Shown here: positions 10,311 through 20,595 of the stretch, piece by piece
Layout: each line of letters begins with the position of its first letter
Numbering within the stretch: position 1 is the stretch's first letter
Assembly: GCF_035982055.1 (NCBI RefSeq)
Contig: NZ_CP108427.1
Coordinates: forward strand, 5,207,001 to 5,271,000
Source of the DNA: Streptomyces sp. NBC_01288
Lineage (GTDB): Bacteria > Actinomycetota > Actinomycetes > Streptomycetales > Streptomycetaceae
DNA: 64,000 nucleotides
Direction of reading: 5' to 3'
The notes under the pieces: model-generated
Database searches by the model: none
What the model was told of the DNA's origin: nothing
Seen by the model: the letters and a program-made list of their open reading frames with translations, nothing else
Program-made: the position numbers and the translations under genes

Positions 10311-11012
10311 GTGACCCGCATCGACAGCGTGCGCTCCGCGACCGGCTCGGCGAAGGACAGCGTGCTGCACGCCGCGGAAGTGGTGGCGCCCTACGCCGAC
10401 ACGGCCAAGGACAGGGCCTCGTACTACGCCCATGAGGCACGCGTACGTCTCGCGCCCAAGGTGTCGCTGGCCGCAGACCAGGCCCGCGTCCAGTACGACG
10501 CCCATGTCGTGCCGCGCCTGGAGCAGGCCCGCACCCATGTACCGCCGAAGGTCGACCAGGCCGCCCAGGAAGCCGCCGTCCGTACCCGCAAGGCTGCCCA
10601 GCAGGCCGCCGAGTACTCACGGCCGAGGATCGAGCAGGCGGTCGCCGCCGCGGGCCCGGTCAAGGACGAGGCCGCCGCACGCGGTGCGGCCGCGTTCGCC
10701 GCGCTGCGCGGCCAGGTCTCGCCCAAGGAGATCCAGAAGCTGGTCCGCAAGCACGAGCGGCGGGCGAGGGCCGGCCGGCTCGCGAAGGGGCTGGCGGTTG
10801 TGGGCATCCTGGCGGGCGGCGCTTTCGCCGCCTGGAAGTGGTGGGACAAGCAGGCCAACCCCGACTGGCTGGTCGAACCGCCTGCCGCGACCGAGGTGCC
10901 CGAGACGGGTCACCTCACCTCGGTGGACGGCAGCCCCGAGGCCGTACTCGACCCCGAGGTCGAGGCCAAGCAGGCCGAGGACGAGGCCGCCGAGAGCGAC
11001 GAACACCGCTGA
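10311..11012 (+). CDS. DUF5324-like membrane-associated protein
   Basis: A protein of 233 residues. The first ~150 are Ala/Lys/Arg/Asp/Glu-rich, with repeated heptad-like AADQAR/AAQEA patterns suggesting amphipathic helices or coiled coil. A single hydrophobic segment (about 162-178, GLAVVGILAGGAFAAW) follows, then WDKQANPDWL and an acidic C-terminal tail. The pattern resembles the Streptomyces DUF5324 family; no function is known. GTG start with a very strong GAGGAGGAGG ribosome site. It ends just before a strong terminator. Confidence 0.75.
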   Translation: MTRIDSVRSATGSAKDSVLHAAEVVAPYADTAKDRASYYAHEARVRLAPKVSLAADQARVQYDAHVVPRLEQARTHVPPKVDQAAQEAAVRTRKAAQQAAEYSRPRIEQAVAAAGPVKDEAAARGAAAFAALRGQVSPKEIQKLVRKHERRARAGRLAKGLAVVGILAGGAFAAWKWWDKQANPDWLVEPPAATEVPETGHLTSVDGSPEAVLDPEVEAKQAEDEAAESDEHR

Positions 11013-11028
11013 CGTCCGACGCACTGTC

Positions 11029-11080
11029 AACATCGCCGCGGGGCAGGAGACTTGAGGGTCTCCTGCCCCGCGGCGATGTT
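11029..11080 (+). terminator. Strong intrinsic terminator overlapping a parS-like site
   Basis: A 23-bp perfect inverted repeat (arms 11029-11051 and 11058-11080, 6-nt loop) ending in GTTT. The last bases of the right arm are the first bases of a parS-like sequence at 11078-11091. Confidence 0.88.
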
Positions 11081-11091
11081 TCACGTGGAAC
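11078..11091. other. parS-like site, one mismatch
   Basis: GTTTCACGTGGAAC, one base from the perfect parS palindrome (A to G at position 11). It overlaps the tail of the preceding terminator, the same placement as several perfect parS sites in this window, which favours a real ParB site. Confidence 0.55.
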
Positions 11092-11437
11092 AGTCCCGGA
11101 CCCGGGCGAACGCCCTTGACTTCTTGATTTACGCAAGTTGCCGCGATGACGTTTGCAACGCCTTAGGTGTACAAGCAGCGCACAGCCTCCCTTAACGGAC
11201 CGCACACCCCTGATTACGCATCCGAATTCACACCAGCTCACACACCTCCCGCACACACGGGCACACCGTCCCCACATCAGGTCGACGACCGGCGCGAGAC
11301 CCTACCGACTCCACCCGGAACCGATATTTGCGCAAACAACTGCAACGAAGAGTCACCCTCTACGTGACGCACGTCACCTCTCGACACAAAGAAACACCGG
11401 CCGGACGCCACTGAGGGCGACCGGCCGGTGCGGGATG
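11092..11437. other. Noncoding stretch after the DUF5324-like gene
   Basis: About 350 bp of relatively AT-rich DNA rich in CACA runs. It holds the tRNA-Ala terminator at 11395-11430. I see no convincing gene or promoter. Confidence 0.4.
11395..11430 (-). terminator. Terminator of tRNA-Ala
   Basis: Arms CACCGGCCGG (11395-11404) and its complement (11421-11430) with a 16-nt loop. On the minus strand it is followed by a T-rich run (TGTTTCTTTGTG), directly downstream of the tRNA. Confidence 0.75.
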
Positions 11438-11510
11438 TGGAGCCTAGGGGAGTCGAACCCCTGACATCTGCCATGCAAAGACAGCGCTCTACCAACTGAG
11501 CTAAGGCCCC
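11438..11510 (-). tRNA. tRNA-Ala (anticodon TGC)
   Basis: 73-nt cloverleaf on the minus strand: acceptor GGGGCCT/AGGCTCC with discriminator A, D-arm TAGCTCAGTTGGTAGAGC, anticodon loop TTTGCAT giving TGC (Ala), and T-arm GGTTCGACTCC. The 3' CCA is not encoded. A possible promoter with -10 TACGCT lies about 50 bp upstream. Confidence 0.96.
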
Positions 11511-11642
11511 GCTAGAGAAGCGTCCGACCGGCAGAACCACACACCGGCGAGCTTCGGAGACCAGCGTACCGGGTCACCCCGGGTATCTCGCAAAAATTTG
11601 GGGGTCCCGGTGAACGACCACTCTCCGTAAGATGCTCGGCGT

Positions 11643-11660
11643 GGTTCGCTAGAGCGAACC
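11643..11660. promoter_or_regulatory. Palindromic operator candidate upstream of HTH gene
   Basis: Inverted repeat GGTTCGCT-AG-AGCGAACC, 30 bp upstream of the HTH gene start and just after a -10-like TAAGAT (11628-11633). Its position near the probable transcription start would suit autoregulation by the downstream DNA-binding protein. This is inference. Confidence 0.5.
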
Positions 11661-11690
11661 GCGGTTTTGGGGAAGCGATGGGGAGACGCA

Positions 11691-12239
11691 ATGGACGCCG
11701 CACAGCAGGAAGCCACCGCCAGAGCGCGGGAGCTGCAGCGGAATTGGTACGGGGAGCCTTTGGGGGCGCTCTTCCGTAAGCTCATCGACGATCTTGGGCT
11801 CAACCAGGCTCGTCTCGCGGGGGTGTTGGGACTGTCCGCGCCGATGTTGTCCCAGCTGATGAGCGGTCAGCGGGCGAAGATCGGCAATCCCGCGGTGGTC
11901 CAGCGGGTGCAGTTGCTGCAGGACCTGGCGGGACAGGTCGCGGACGGCAGCGTGAGCGCGGCCGAGGCGACCGAGCGCATGGACGAGATCAAGAAGTCCC
12001 AGGGGGGCTCGGTGCTCAGCAACACCACGACCACGACGAGCAGTTCGGGAGCGCCCACGGTCAAGCGGGTGGTCCGCGAGATCCAGTCGCTGCTGCGCTC
12101 GGTGGCCGCCGCGGGCGACATCATCGACGCGGCTGACACCCTCGCCCCGACCCACCCCGAACTGGCAGAGTTCCTCCGGGTGTACGGCGCCGGCCGCACC
12201 TCGGACGCGGTCGCGCACTACCAGTCCCACCAGAGCTGA
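11691..12239 (+). CDS. HTH DNA-binding protein (XRE-like)
   Basis: A protein of 182 residues. A helix-turn-helix lies at about residues 24-65 (LGLNQARLAGVLGLSAPMLSQLMSG), followed by a Thr/Ser-rich linker (about 107-120) and a helical C-terminus. ATG chosen over an upstream TTG for its GGGGAGA ribosome site. It is followed by a Ser/Thr kinase gene 216 bp away in the same direction, so it could be a kinase target or the regulator of the pair; neither is shown by the sequence. Confidence 0.8.
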   Translation: MDAAQQEATARARELQRNWYGEPLGALFRKLIDDLGLNQARLAGVLGLSAPMLSQLMSGQRAKIGNPAVVQRVQLLQDLAGQVADGSVSAAEATERMDEIKKSQGGSVLSNTTTTTSSSGAPTVKRVVREIQSLLRSVAAAGDIIDAADTLAPTHPELAEFLRVYGAGRTSDAVAHYQSHQS

Positions 12240-12455
12240 GCCCACGGCCCGGCCGCCGATCGGGGGTTCGGCAGCCGGGCACGCAGCCCGCGAGGGGCAC
12301 GAGGGGGTCGTGCCGCTCATCGGAAGCACGTGCGGAACAGCCATGCGGAACCGCCGCTAGGGAGTGCCATGAGGAACTGCCGTGAGGGGGAGTCGTATCG
12401 CTCGTCCCGGGGGAAGCAACGGGGGTAGCCGAAGGGGGAGGAGCGACGCACAGCC

Positions 12456-13970
12456 ATGGGTGAGGTCTTCGCCGGCCGGTACGAACTGGTCGACCCGATC
12501 GGGCGCGGCGGTGTCGGCGCGGTCTGGCGCGCCTGGGACCACCGGCGTCGCCGCTATGTGGCGGCCAAGGTCCTGCAACAGAGCGACGCGCACTCGCTGC
12601 TGCGCTTCGTCCGAGAACAGGCACTGCGGATCGACCACCCCCATGTGCTCGCACCGGCCAGCTGGGCCGCCGACGACGACAAGGTCCTGTTCACCATGGA
12701 CCTGGTGGCGGGCGGTTCGCTCGTCCATCTCATCGGGGACTACGGTCCCCTGCCCCCCGCGTTCGTCTGCACGCTGCTCGACCAGCTCCTCTCCGGTCTC
12801 GCCGCGGTGCACGCGGAAGGTGTCGTGCACCGTGACATCAAGCCCGCCAACCTGCTCCTCGAAGCCACCGGCACGGCCCGTCCGCGCCTGCGCCTGTCCG
12901 ACTTCGGCATCGCGATGCGGCTGGGCGAGGCACGCCTGACGGAGACCAACCTCGTGGTGGGGACGCCGGGTTACCTCGCGCCCGAGCAGATGATGGGCGC
13001 GGAGCCGGACTTCCCCGCCGACCTGTTCGCCGTAGGGCTGGTGGCGCTGTACCTGCTGGAGGGGGCCAAGCCGGACTCCAAGGCGCTGGTGCAGTACTTC
13101 GCGGAGCATGGGACTCCGGGGGCACCCAAGGGCATTCCCGAGGCGCTGTGGCAGGTCGTGGCAATGCTGCTCCAGCCCGATCCGCAGGCTCGCTTCCGGA
13201 CGGCCACGGGGGCGCGCAAGGCGCTCGCGGCGGCCGCGGAGCTGTTGCCCGAGCCCGGCCCCGACGACGAGCTGATCGAGATCTTCGACCAAATCGGGCC
13301 GCTGCCTTCGGAGTTCGCGCCCGAGGGTCCGCTGAAGAGGGCTTCCGGGGTGGACACGGGGTCGACGACGACTCCCTCGTCGGCCGGCTCTTCCGATCCC
13401 GAGAACGACCTGGACGCCGGTGTCGGCGATGCCGGCAGTGCCAGCGGCGAGGGTCTCGACTCGGCCTGGCCCGGCACGGACTCCGTACCCGTGGATCCAC
13501 GGCAGGGCATCGTCTCCCAGCCGACCCCGACTCCCGTGCCGATTCCGACTCCGCCGACTTCCCCGCCCCGGTCCCCGATGTCGGACACCGGCAGCTTCCA
13601 TCTGCCGCCCCCGCAGGCCCCGTACGGACAACAGGCGGACCAGGCACAGGCGGAGCAGCAGGCAGCACATCAGACAGCCCAGGCCCACCAGGGCGGCCAG
13701 TACCAGCCGCCCATGAACCCCTCGCCCCAGTACTCCTCGCCCCATGACCTCACGCATGTCCTGTCCTCCCCCCAGCCACGTGCTGATCCCTCTACTGCTT
13801 CATACACCGCTCAGGTCCCGCAGGTTCCACCGTCGGCGCCGCCGGTTCCGCAGCACCGCGGCAGGCGGGCACGGCGTCGTCCCGGGCCGCCCGCGAAGGT
13901 GGTGATCCCGGTGCTGCTGCTCGCGCTGGCCTGTTATGCGGTGGGGTTCTGGGCGCTGACCCGCATCTGA
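12456..13970 (+). CDS. Ser/Thr protein kinase with C-terminal membrane tail
   Basis: A 504-residue Hanks-type kinase. The N-terminal kinase domain (about 8-265) has glycine loop GRGGVGAVW, Lys38, HRDIKPAN with Asp127, SDFGIA and APEQ. Then come about 200 residues rich in Pro, Gln, Ser and Asp, a basic HRGRRARRRPG patch and a single C-terminal membrane helix (about 481-503) with essentially no extracytoplasmic part. It therefore lacks a sensor domain outside the cell and probably responds to cytoplasmic or membrane signals. The catalytic residues are intact. Confidence 0.92.
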   Translation: MGEVFAGRYELVDPIGRGGVGAVWRAWDHRRRRYVAAKVLQQSDAHSLLRFVREQALRIDHPHVLAPASWAADDDKVLFTMDLVAGGSLVHLIGDYGPLPPAFVCTLLDQLLSGLAAVHAEGVVHRDIKPANLLLEATGTARPRLRLSDFGIAMRLGEARLTETNLVVGTPGYLAPEQMMGAEPDFPADLFAVGLVALYLLEGAKPDSKALVQYFAEHGTPGAPKGIPEALWQVVAMLLQPDPQARFRTATGARKALAAAAELLPEPGPDDELIEIFDQIGPLPSEFAPEGPLKRASGVDTGSTTTPSSAGSSDPENDLDAGVGDAGSASGEGLDSAWPGTDSVPVDPRQGIVSQPTPTPVPIPTPPTSPPRSPMSDTGSFHLPPPQAPYGQQADQAQAEQQAAHQTAQAHQGGQYQPPMNPSPQYSSPHDLTHVLSSPQPRADPSTASYTAQVPQVPPSAPPVPQHRGRRARRRPGPPAKVVIPVLLLALACYAVGFWALTRI

Positions 13971-14005
13971 ACTGCGGGATCCGAACCGGGGTGAGGGTGG
14001 GACGG

Positions 14006-15352
14006 TTACGGGGCCGCCGTCGAAGCCCGGTCCCGGCGCCGGGCCGACACCGTCCACACGCCGAGCGTGGCCAGCAGCACGGTGCCGGCGCCGATCCCGG
14101 CCACGGCGAGCACCTTCATCGCGGTGTCGCCGCCGCCCCCGGCGCTCCCCGGCCCCGTCACGGCCGCGGCGCGGTCCTGTGTGGTGACGTCGAAGATGTT
14201 CCGGGGATCGGGCCGGCCCGCGTACCCGGGACCGCCGTGCGCCGTACCGGCGACGCGGACGCGCAGGGTCACCGGGAACGGTCCCTGGCCGAAGTCGTCG
14301 GCCAGTTGCGCGTCGAGGTGCACGACGAGGTAGTACGACCCGGCGAAGCGCATCCCGTTCTCGTGGTCGACGACGGAGTAGCGGTTGCGGTACTCGACGG
14401 GCGGCAGGGGCTCCAGTGCCACCGACCTCTCGCTGCCCCGGTAACCGAGGCCGGCCTGGTCGACGGAGGCGCGTACGGGGTTGTAGAGCGCCAGGTCCAG
14501 CGCGCGGTTCACATAGCCGCTACCGCCGTCGGAAGCGCCCAACTCGGCCGTGACGGACAGCTGTTGGCCCCAGTCGACCGGCACCTTGTAGAAGAGGGTC
14601 CGGCCCGGTCCGATGTCGTCCCGCCACGCGCCCTGCCCGACGGCGACCGCCCCGGCGAAGCCCGACCCGCCCGCGCGGCGCCGCGCCTCCCCCGTGACGG
14701 CCTCGGGCGACGCGGAGTCCCAGACCTGGGGCGCGTCGGTCGCGCCGGCCTGCGCCAGCGCGGGTTCCGACACCGCGGTGAGCTCCAGCCCCCAGGTGTC
14801 CGACGAGGAGTCCGACGCGTCGACGCGTTCGACGAGCACGTAGTACTTGCCGCTCCCCTTGCACAGCGCCTTGCCCGCCTCCCGCACGGCCCAGGCGGCC
14901 ACGGGGTGGGGACTCCGGCCGGCCCCGAAGGTGGCGCTCCGGTACGTGCAGCCGGAGCCCTTCGCGTTCCGCATCGACACCTTGATGCCGTCGGTGGCGG
15001 CGACGGTGGTGCCCACCGGAGGCACCGCGGTCACGGAGACATAGGCGTTCGACGTGGCATCGAGATCAAGGCCGTAGTAGACGCTGGCCCCCTTAGAGAG
15101 GGAACTCCTGTACGTCTCACCGGGTTTCAGTTCTTCGGCGCCGGCGGTACCGGTCGCTCCGTCGACAGCCCGGTCGCCCTTGTCGTAGCCGTAGGAGCCG
15201 GCCGACGCTGCCGCCATGGCGGGCCGGTCCGTGAGGGCGGCCGTCGCGCACAGGACCGCGGCAAGGACCACGACACGTCGTACGGCCCCGGCGACGGGCG
15301 TACGGCCGCCCTGTGCCCGCGTCGTCCGCCACCACGCCGTACGCCGCCCCAT
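14006..15352 (-). CDS. Secreted, C-terminally anchored surface protein of unknown function
   Basis: A protein of 448 residues. After a basic N-terminus there is a signal peptide (hydrophobic core VVVLAAVLCATAAL, then AMAAASA). The mature part appears to hold two beta-rich repeats, each opening with a phrase like LKPGETYRSSLSKG or IGPGRTLFYKVPVDWG and containing YYVLVER/YYLVVHLD strands, which resembles PPC-type domains. A Gly/Ala linker, one membrane helix (about 415-435) and an RRRDR stop-transfer tail follow. No catalytic motif is recognised. ATG chosen for the GAGGGGTGG ribosome site and the signal peptide. It is convergent with the kinase gene. Confidence 0.8.
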   Translation of the reverse strand: MGRRTAWWRTTRAQGGRTPVAGAVRRVVVLAAVLCATAALTDRPAMAAASAGSYGYDKGDRAVDGATGTAGAEELKPGETYRSSLSKGASVYYGLDLDATSNAYVSVTAVPPVGTTVAATDGIKVSMRNAKGSGCTYRSATFGAGRSPHPVAAWAVREAGKALCKGSGKYYVLVERVDASDSSSDTWGLELTAVSEPALAQAGATDAPQVWDSASPEAVTGEARRRAGGSGFAGAVAVGQGAWRDDIGPGRTLFYKVPVDWGQQLSVTAELGASDGGSGYVNRALDLALYNPVRASVDQAGLGYRGSERSVALEPLPPVEYRNRYSVVDHENGMRFAGSYYLVVHLDAQLADDFGQGPFPVTLRVRVAGTAHGGPGYAGRPDPRNIFDVTTQDRAAAVTGPGSAGGGGDTAMKVLAVAGIGAGTVLLATLGVWTVSARRRDRASTAAP

Positions 15353-15494
15353 CACGCGCCACCCCTCGTCGTTGCTCCGGACGTGGCCCATCCTGCCCCG
15401 CATGCGCGCGTGGCATCCCGGCAATGCGGACGAGTGTCCGAAACGCCGGGGTCGTGGCGGCCGTACCCGCACCAGGGCAGGGGCGCAACACAAA

Positions 15495-15519
15495 GCCCCG
15501 ACCGCCAGGCGGTCGGGGC
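15495..15519 (-). terminator. Terminator of the DLW-39 gene
   Basis: GC-rich hairpin (arms GCCCCGACCGCC and its complement with a very short loop), followed on the minus strand by TTTGTGTTG. Confidence 0.75.
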
Positions 15520-15543
15520 GTGCTCAGAACTGGATCTCGGTAC

Positions 15544-15672
15544 TCACGAACCCGTGGGCACGGAGTCGGTCGCCTCCGTCCACAGATCCTGCTCGGCGCG
15601 ATCCGCCTGGATCTGGCGGTACACGAGGAGCCCGCCGATGGCGGCCAGTGCGACCAGGAGAAGCTTCTTCAC
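15544..15672 (-). CDS. DLW-39 family small membrane protein
   Basis: A 42-residue protein: a basic start, one hydrophobic helix (KKLLLVALAAIGGLLVY) and a C-terminus with the signature AEQDLWTEATDSV that defines the actinobacterial DLW-39 family. GTG start (VKKLLL). An in-frame extension to 15726 exists but lacks the family's character. The function of the family is unknown; it is conserved near gyrA and the tRNA genes in actinobacteria. Confidence 0.8.
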   Translation of the reverse strand: MKKLLLVALAAIGGLLVYRQIQADRAEQDLWTEATDSVPTGS

Positions 15673-16009
15673 CGCGCGACCTCGTCTTTCCTTGACGTAG
15701 GGGACCTCTGTCGCCCGACTATACACACCGACCGAGACCGATCAGTGACCTGCGTCCGGGGTCAACTCCGGCCCGGGACAGCGCAGTAGGAGCGGACGGG
15801 ACCGCTCCGATCTGAGGGTGATCACATCCCCACTGACGGTTACTTCGCCCTCCTTTCGCGCATCTTCATCCGTTTTACTGCCTCTTACACCCATCCGAGT
15901 GGTGTTCATCAGAACATCGACGCGCCATGGGCGTCGGTCCACCACTTCGCGACCCCCATACACATCATGAGGAAAGTACGCAAATCGCCCAACCTGAAAG
16001 TGAGGGGCC

Positions 16010-16354
16010 ATGGCCCAGATCAAGGTCCAGAAGTTGTGGAACGCCTTCGTCACCGGCTTCCTGGCACTGTGCACGGCGCTCGGACTCATCACGGTCACCG
16101 CGACGGTCGCCGCCGCGACTGAGCGGACCGAGGCGGCGAGCACCAGCACGGTCGCCGAGACGACACCGGCGATCTCCCCCTTGTCCTTCACCAGGTCGCT
16201 GCCCCCCACGATGAAGCAACGCATCCGCGCCGAGGCCCACGGCAAGTCCCCCAGCTGCCGCCACCGCCCGCCGACGGACACGGACGAGACCGCGGAGACG
16301 GCCGACGCGACGGAGCCGGACCACGCGGAGCCGGGAGCCCCGCTCCAGCACTGA
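16010..16354 (+). CDS. DUF6344-like small protein with C-terminal Thr/Glu-rich tail
   Basis: A protein of 114 residues beginning AQIKVQKLWNAFVTGFLAL, with one hydrophobic helix (about 12-36), then a polar, probably disordered region rich in Thr, Ala, Glu and Pro ending APLQH. The opening resembles the Streptomyces DUF6344 family; the match is from memory of the pattern. ATG with GAGGGG ribosome site. Its stop codon lies inside the first unit of a 21-bp tandem repeat that continues in the same reading frame downstream, suggesting that the C-terminus has been changing by repeat slippage. Confidence 0.65.
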   Translation: MAQIKVQKLWNAFVTGFLALCTALGLITVTATVAAATERTEAASTSTVAETTPAISPLSFTRSLPPTMKQRIRAEAHGKSPSCRHRPPTDTDETAETADATEPDHAEPGAPLQH

Positions 16355-16440
16355 CCCGAGTCCCTCCAGCACCACCCCGGGCCCGTCCAGCACTACCTCA
16401 GGCCCGTCCAGCACCGCCTTCGGCCCCTCCAGCACCGACC
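16345..16440. repeat. 21-bp tandem repeat, about 4.6 units
   Basis: Units start at 16345, 16366, 16387, 16408 and 16429, each opening with CCAGCAC and differing at a few bases. The period is a multiple of three, and every unit reads L/V-Q-H in the frame of the upstream gene, whose TGA stop is in unit 1. Confidence 0.85.
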
Positions 16441-16574
16441 TGCGCGCCGACACCCCGGCCCGCGAGTCTCCCTGGCCGTACCGAACTTGCTCAACCTGCC
16501 CGACCGTCCGCCCTCTCTGACACAGCGGCGAACTTGCGTACAAAGCTCCAGAGACAACACAGAGGACCCAGAAA

Positions 16575-16600
16575 ACCCCTGGCCCACCGTGGCCGGGGGT
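16575..16600. terminator. Hairpin, probable terminator
   Basis: ACCCCTGGCC / GGCCGGGGGT arms with a 6-nt loop and one G-T wobble. A T-run (TTTTC) follows on the minus strand and a weaker one on the plus strand, so the direction is uncertain. Confidence 0.5.
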
Positions 16601-16847
16601 CTTCTGGCGTGCCCACGACTCATCCCTCCCCGGCCCCACCGAACGGCCCGTCCGTGCGGACCAGAATCCCGGGGCAATCCGGATCGACCACCCCTGTGTA
16701 GTGATTCGTCCAGGAGTCCCGCCGGGCACGCGGCAACGGCGCTTCCACGAGCCGGCCGTCATGGATCATCCACAGGCGACTTCGTCCCGTCGGGTCAGCG
16801 GTTTCATGAAGTCTTCCGCGACCCTGAACCAACCGGGGACGCCAAAA

Positions 16848-16873
16848 ACCCCCAACCGCAACCGGTTGGGGGT
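16848..16873 (-). terminator. Terminator of tRNA-Ile
   Basis: ACCCCCAACC / GGTTGGGGGT stem with a 6-nt loop, followed on the minus strand by TTTTTGG. It lies 11 bp past the tRNA 3' end. Confidence 0.85.
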
Positions 16874-16884
16874 CTTCGTGCTGG

Positions 16885-16958
16885 TGGGGCTAACAGGATT
16901 TGAACCTGTGGCCTCATCCTTATCAGGGATGCGCTCTAACCAACTGAGCTATAGCCCC
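16885..16958 (-). tRNA. tRNA-Ile (anticodon GAT)
   Basis: 74-nt cloverleaf: acceptor GGGGCTA/TAGCCCC with discriminator A, D-arm TAGCTCAGTTGGTTAGAGC, anticodon loop CTGATAA giving GAT (Ile), and T-arm GGTTCAAATCC. CCA is not encoded. Confidence 0.97.
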
Positions 16959-17106
16959 GCCGCGCTTTGCGGAGTGTGTCCCGCGCGCTGACTCCTGAAG
17001 ATTAGCGCACGACATGGGCAGTCCCAAAATCGATAGTCACAGGACCGCCGGGAGGGGTTTCAACCCGCGTTCACCCGACTTCTCGCCCGTCCTGTCGTCC
17101 GCCTTC

Positions 17107-17928
17107 TCACTCGTCCTCGGCGAGCGTCAGCTCGATGCCGCCGACGAAGCCGGCGGAGAGGTTGTAGATGAACGCGCCGAGCGTCGCGAGGGCCGTGGCC
17201 AGGACGACGTCGATGACCGCGATGATCCCCGAGAACGTCAGGACGTGCGGGAGGGACAGGAAGGACTGCAGGTCGAAGCCGTTCGACTCGTTCGAGCCGG
17301 TCGCCTCCGAGATCGTGCCCCCGACCGTCGAGAAGACGCCCATCGCGTCCATGACCATCCACAGCACCGCGGACGCGACGACCGTGCAGATGCCCAGCGC
17401 GATGGAGAGCAGGAAGCTGACCTTCATCACCGACCACGGGTCGGCCTTGGCCACCCGCAGCCGCGCCTTACGGGTACGCGGCGCGGTACGCGCGCCCGTG
17501 CGCGGCCGCCGTACGGCACCGCTCTGAGCGGCGGCGGGCGCCTGCGTCGGGTAGGCCTGCGGCGGGTGGTACGGCCCCGCGGCCTGCTGCGGCTGACGCT
17601 CCCCCGGGAGGGGCGAACCCGGCAGCGGGGACCCCGCAGGCTGCGCGGCCGGTGCGGCGGGCTGGGCCGGTGCCTGGCCCTGAGCGGGTGCCTTGGCGCC
17701 CGGCGCGGCCGGGCCCGCCCCAGCGGACTGCTGCTGGGTCTGCGGACCTCGGGTGTCCGTCACAGTTCCCCCCTGGGATCCATGCGAGTCGGGCGAGTGC
17801 GCGTCCGTCTTCTTCACGTCGATCGCACGCAGTTGGGTCGTGTGCGGATCTGTCGCGTTCGCGGCGGAGCCACGGCCGCCGCCGTCCGTGTCCGTACCGG
17901 TCGATCCGGCGCCCGTGGCTCCGCTCAC
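17107..17928 (-). CDS. DUF3566 domain membrane protein
   Basis: A protein of 273 residues: a long N-terminal disordered region rich in Gly, Ala, Pro and Gln (about 1-150), then a DUF3566 domain with two membrane helices (about 175-195 and 235-262, the latter in VIDVVLATALATLGAFIYNLSAGF) and an acidic C-terminus. The family is almost always found directly after gyrA in actinobacteria; its role is unknown. GTG start 18 bp after the gyrA stop with a GAGGAGAGAG site, so it is co-transcribed with gyrA. Confidence 0.88.
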   Translation of the reverse strand: MSGATGAGSTGTDTDGGGRGSAANATDPHTTQLRAIDVKKTDAHSPDSHGSQGGTVTDTRGPQTQQQSAGAGPAAPGAKAPAQGQAPAQPAAPAAQPAGSPLPGSPLPGERQPQQAAGPYHPPQAYPTQAPAAAQSGAVRRPRTGARTAPRTRKARLRVAKADPWSVMKVSFLLSIALGICTVVASAVLWMVMDAMGVFSTVGGTISEATGSNESNGFDLQSFLSLPHVLTFSGIIAVIDVVLATALATLGAFIYNLSAGFVGGIELTLAEDE

Positions 17929-17946
17929 GATGACTCTCTCCTCGTG

Positions 17947-20553
<2,607 letters not shown>

Positions 20554-20595
20554 TGCTGGTGAAGATCCTTCCTGATGCGGTCAGCTGAGACCGAC

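Larger units (their letters stand above)
16441..16884. other. Noncoding stretch between the 21-bp repeat and tRNA-Ile
   Basis: It holds two hairpins (16575-16600 and 16848-16873). I see no protein gene with a ribosome site; open frames here run antisense through the tRNA. Confidence 0.5.

Noticed and set aside
16345..16440. Possible CRISPR-like array
   Set aside because: The 21-bp units are contiguous with no unique spacers; it is a simple tandem repeat.
16487..16903. Open frame in line with the DUF6344-like gene running into tRNA-Ile
   Set aside because: It crosses a hairpin and the terminator and runs antisense through the tRNA; no ribosome site. It may only reflect the open frame left by the in-frame repeat.
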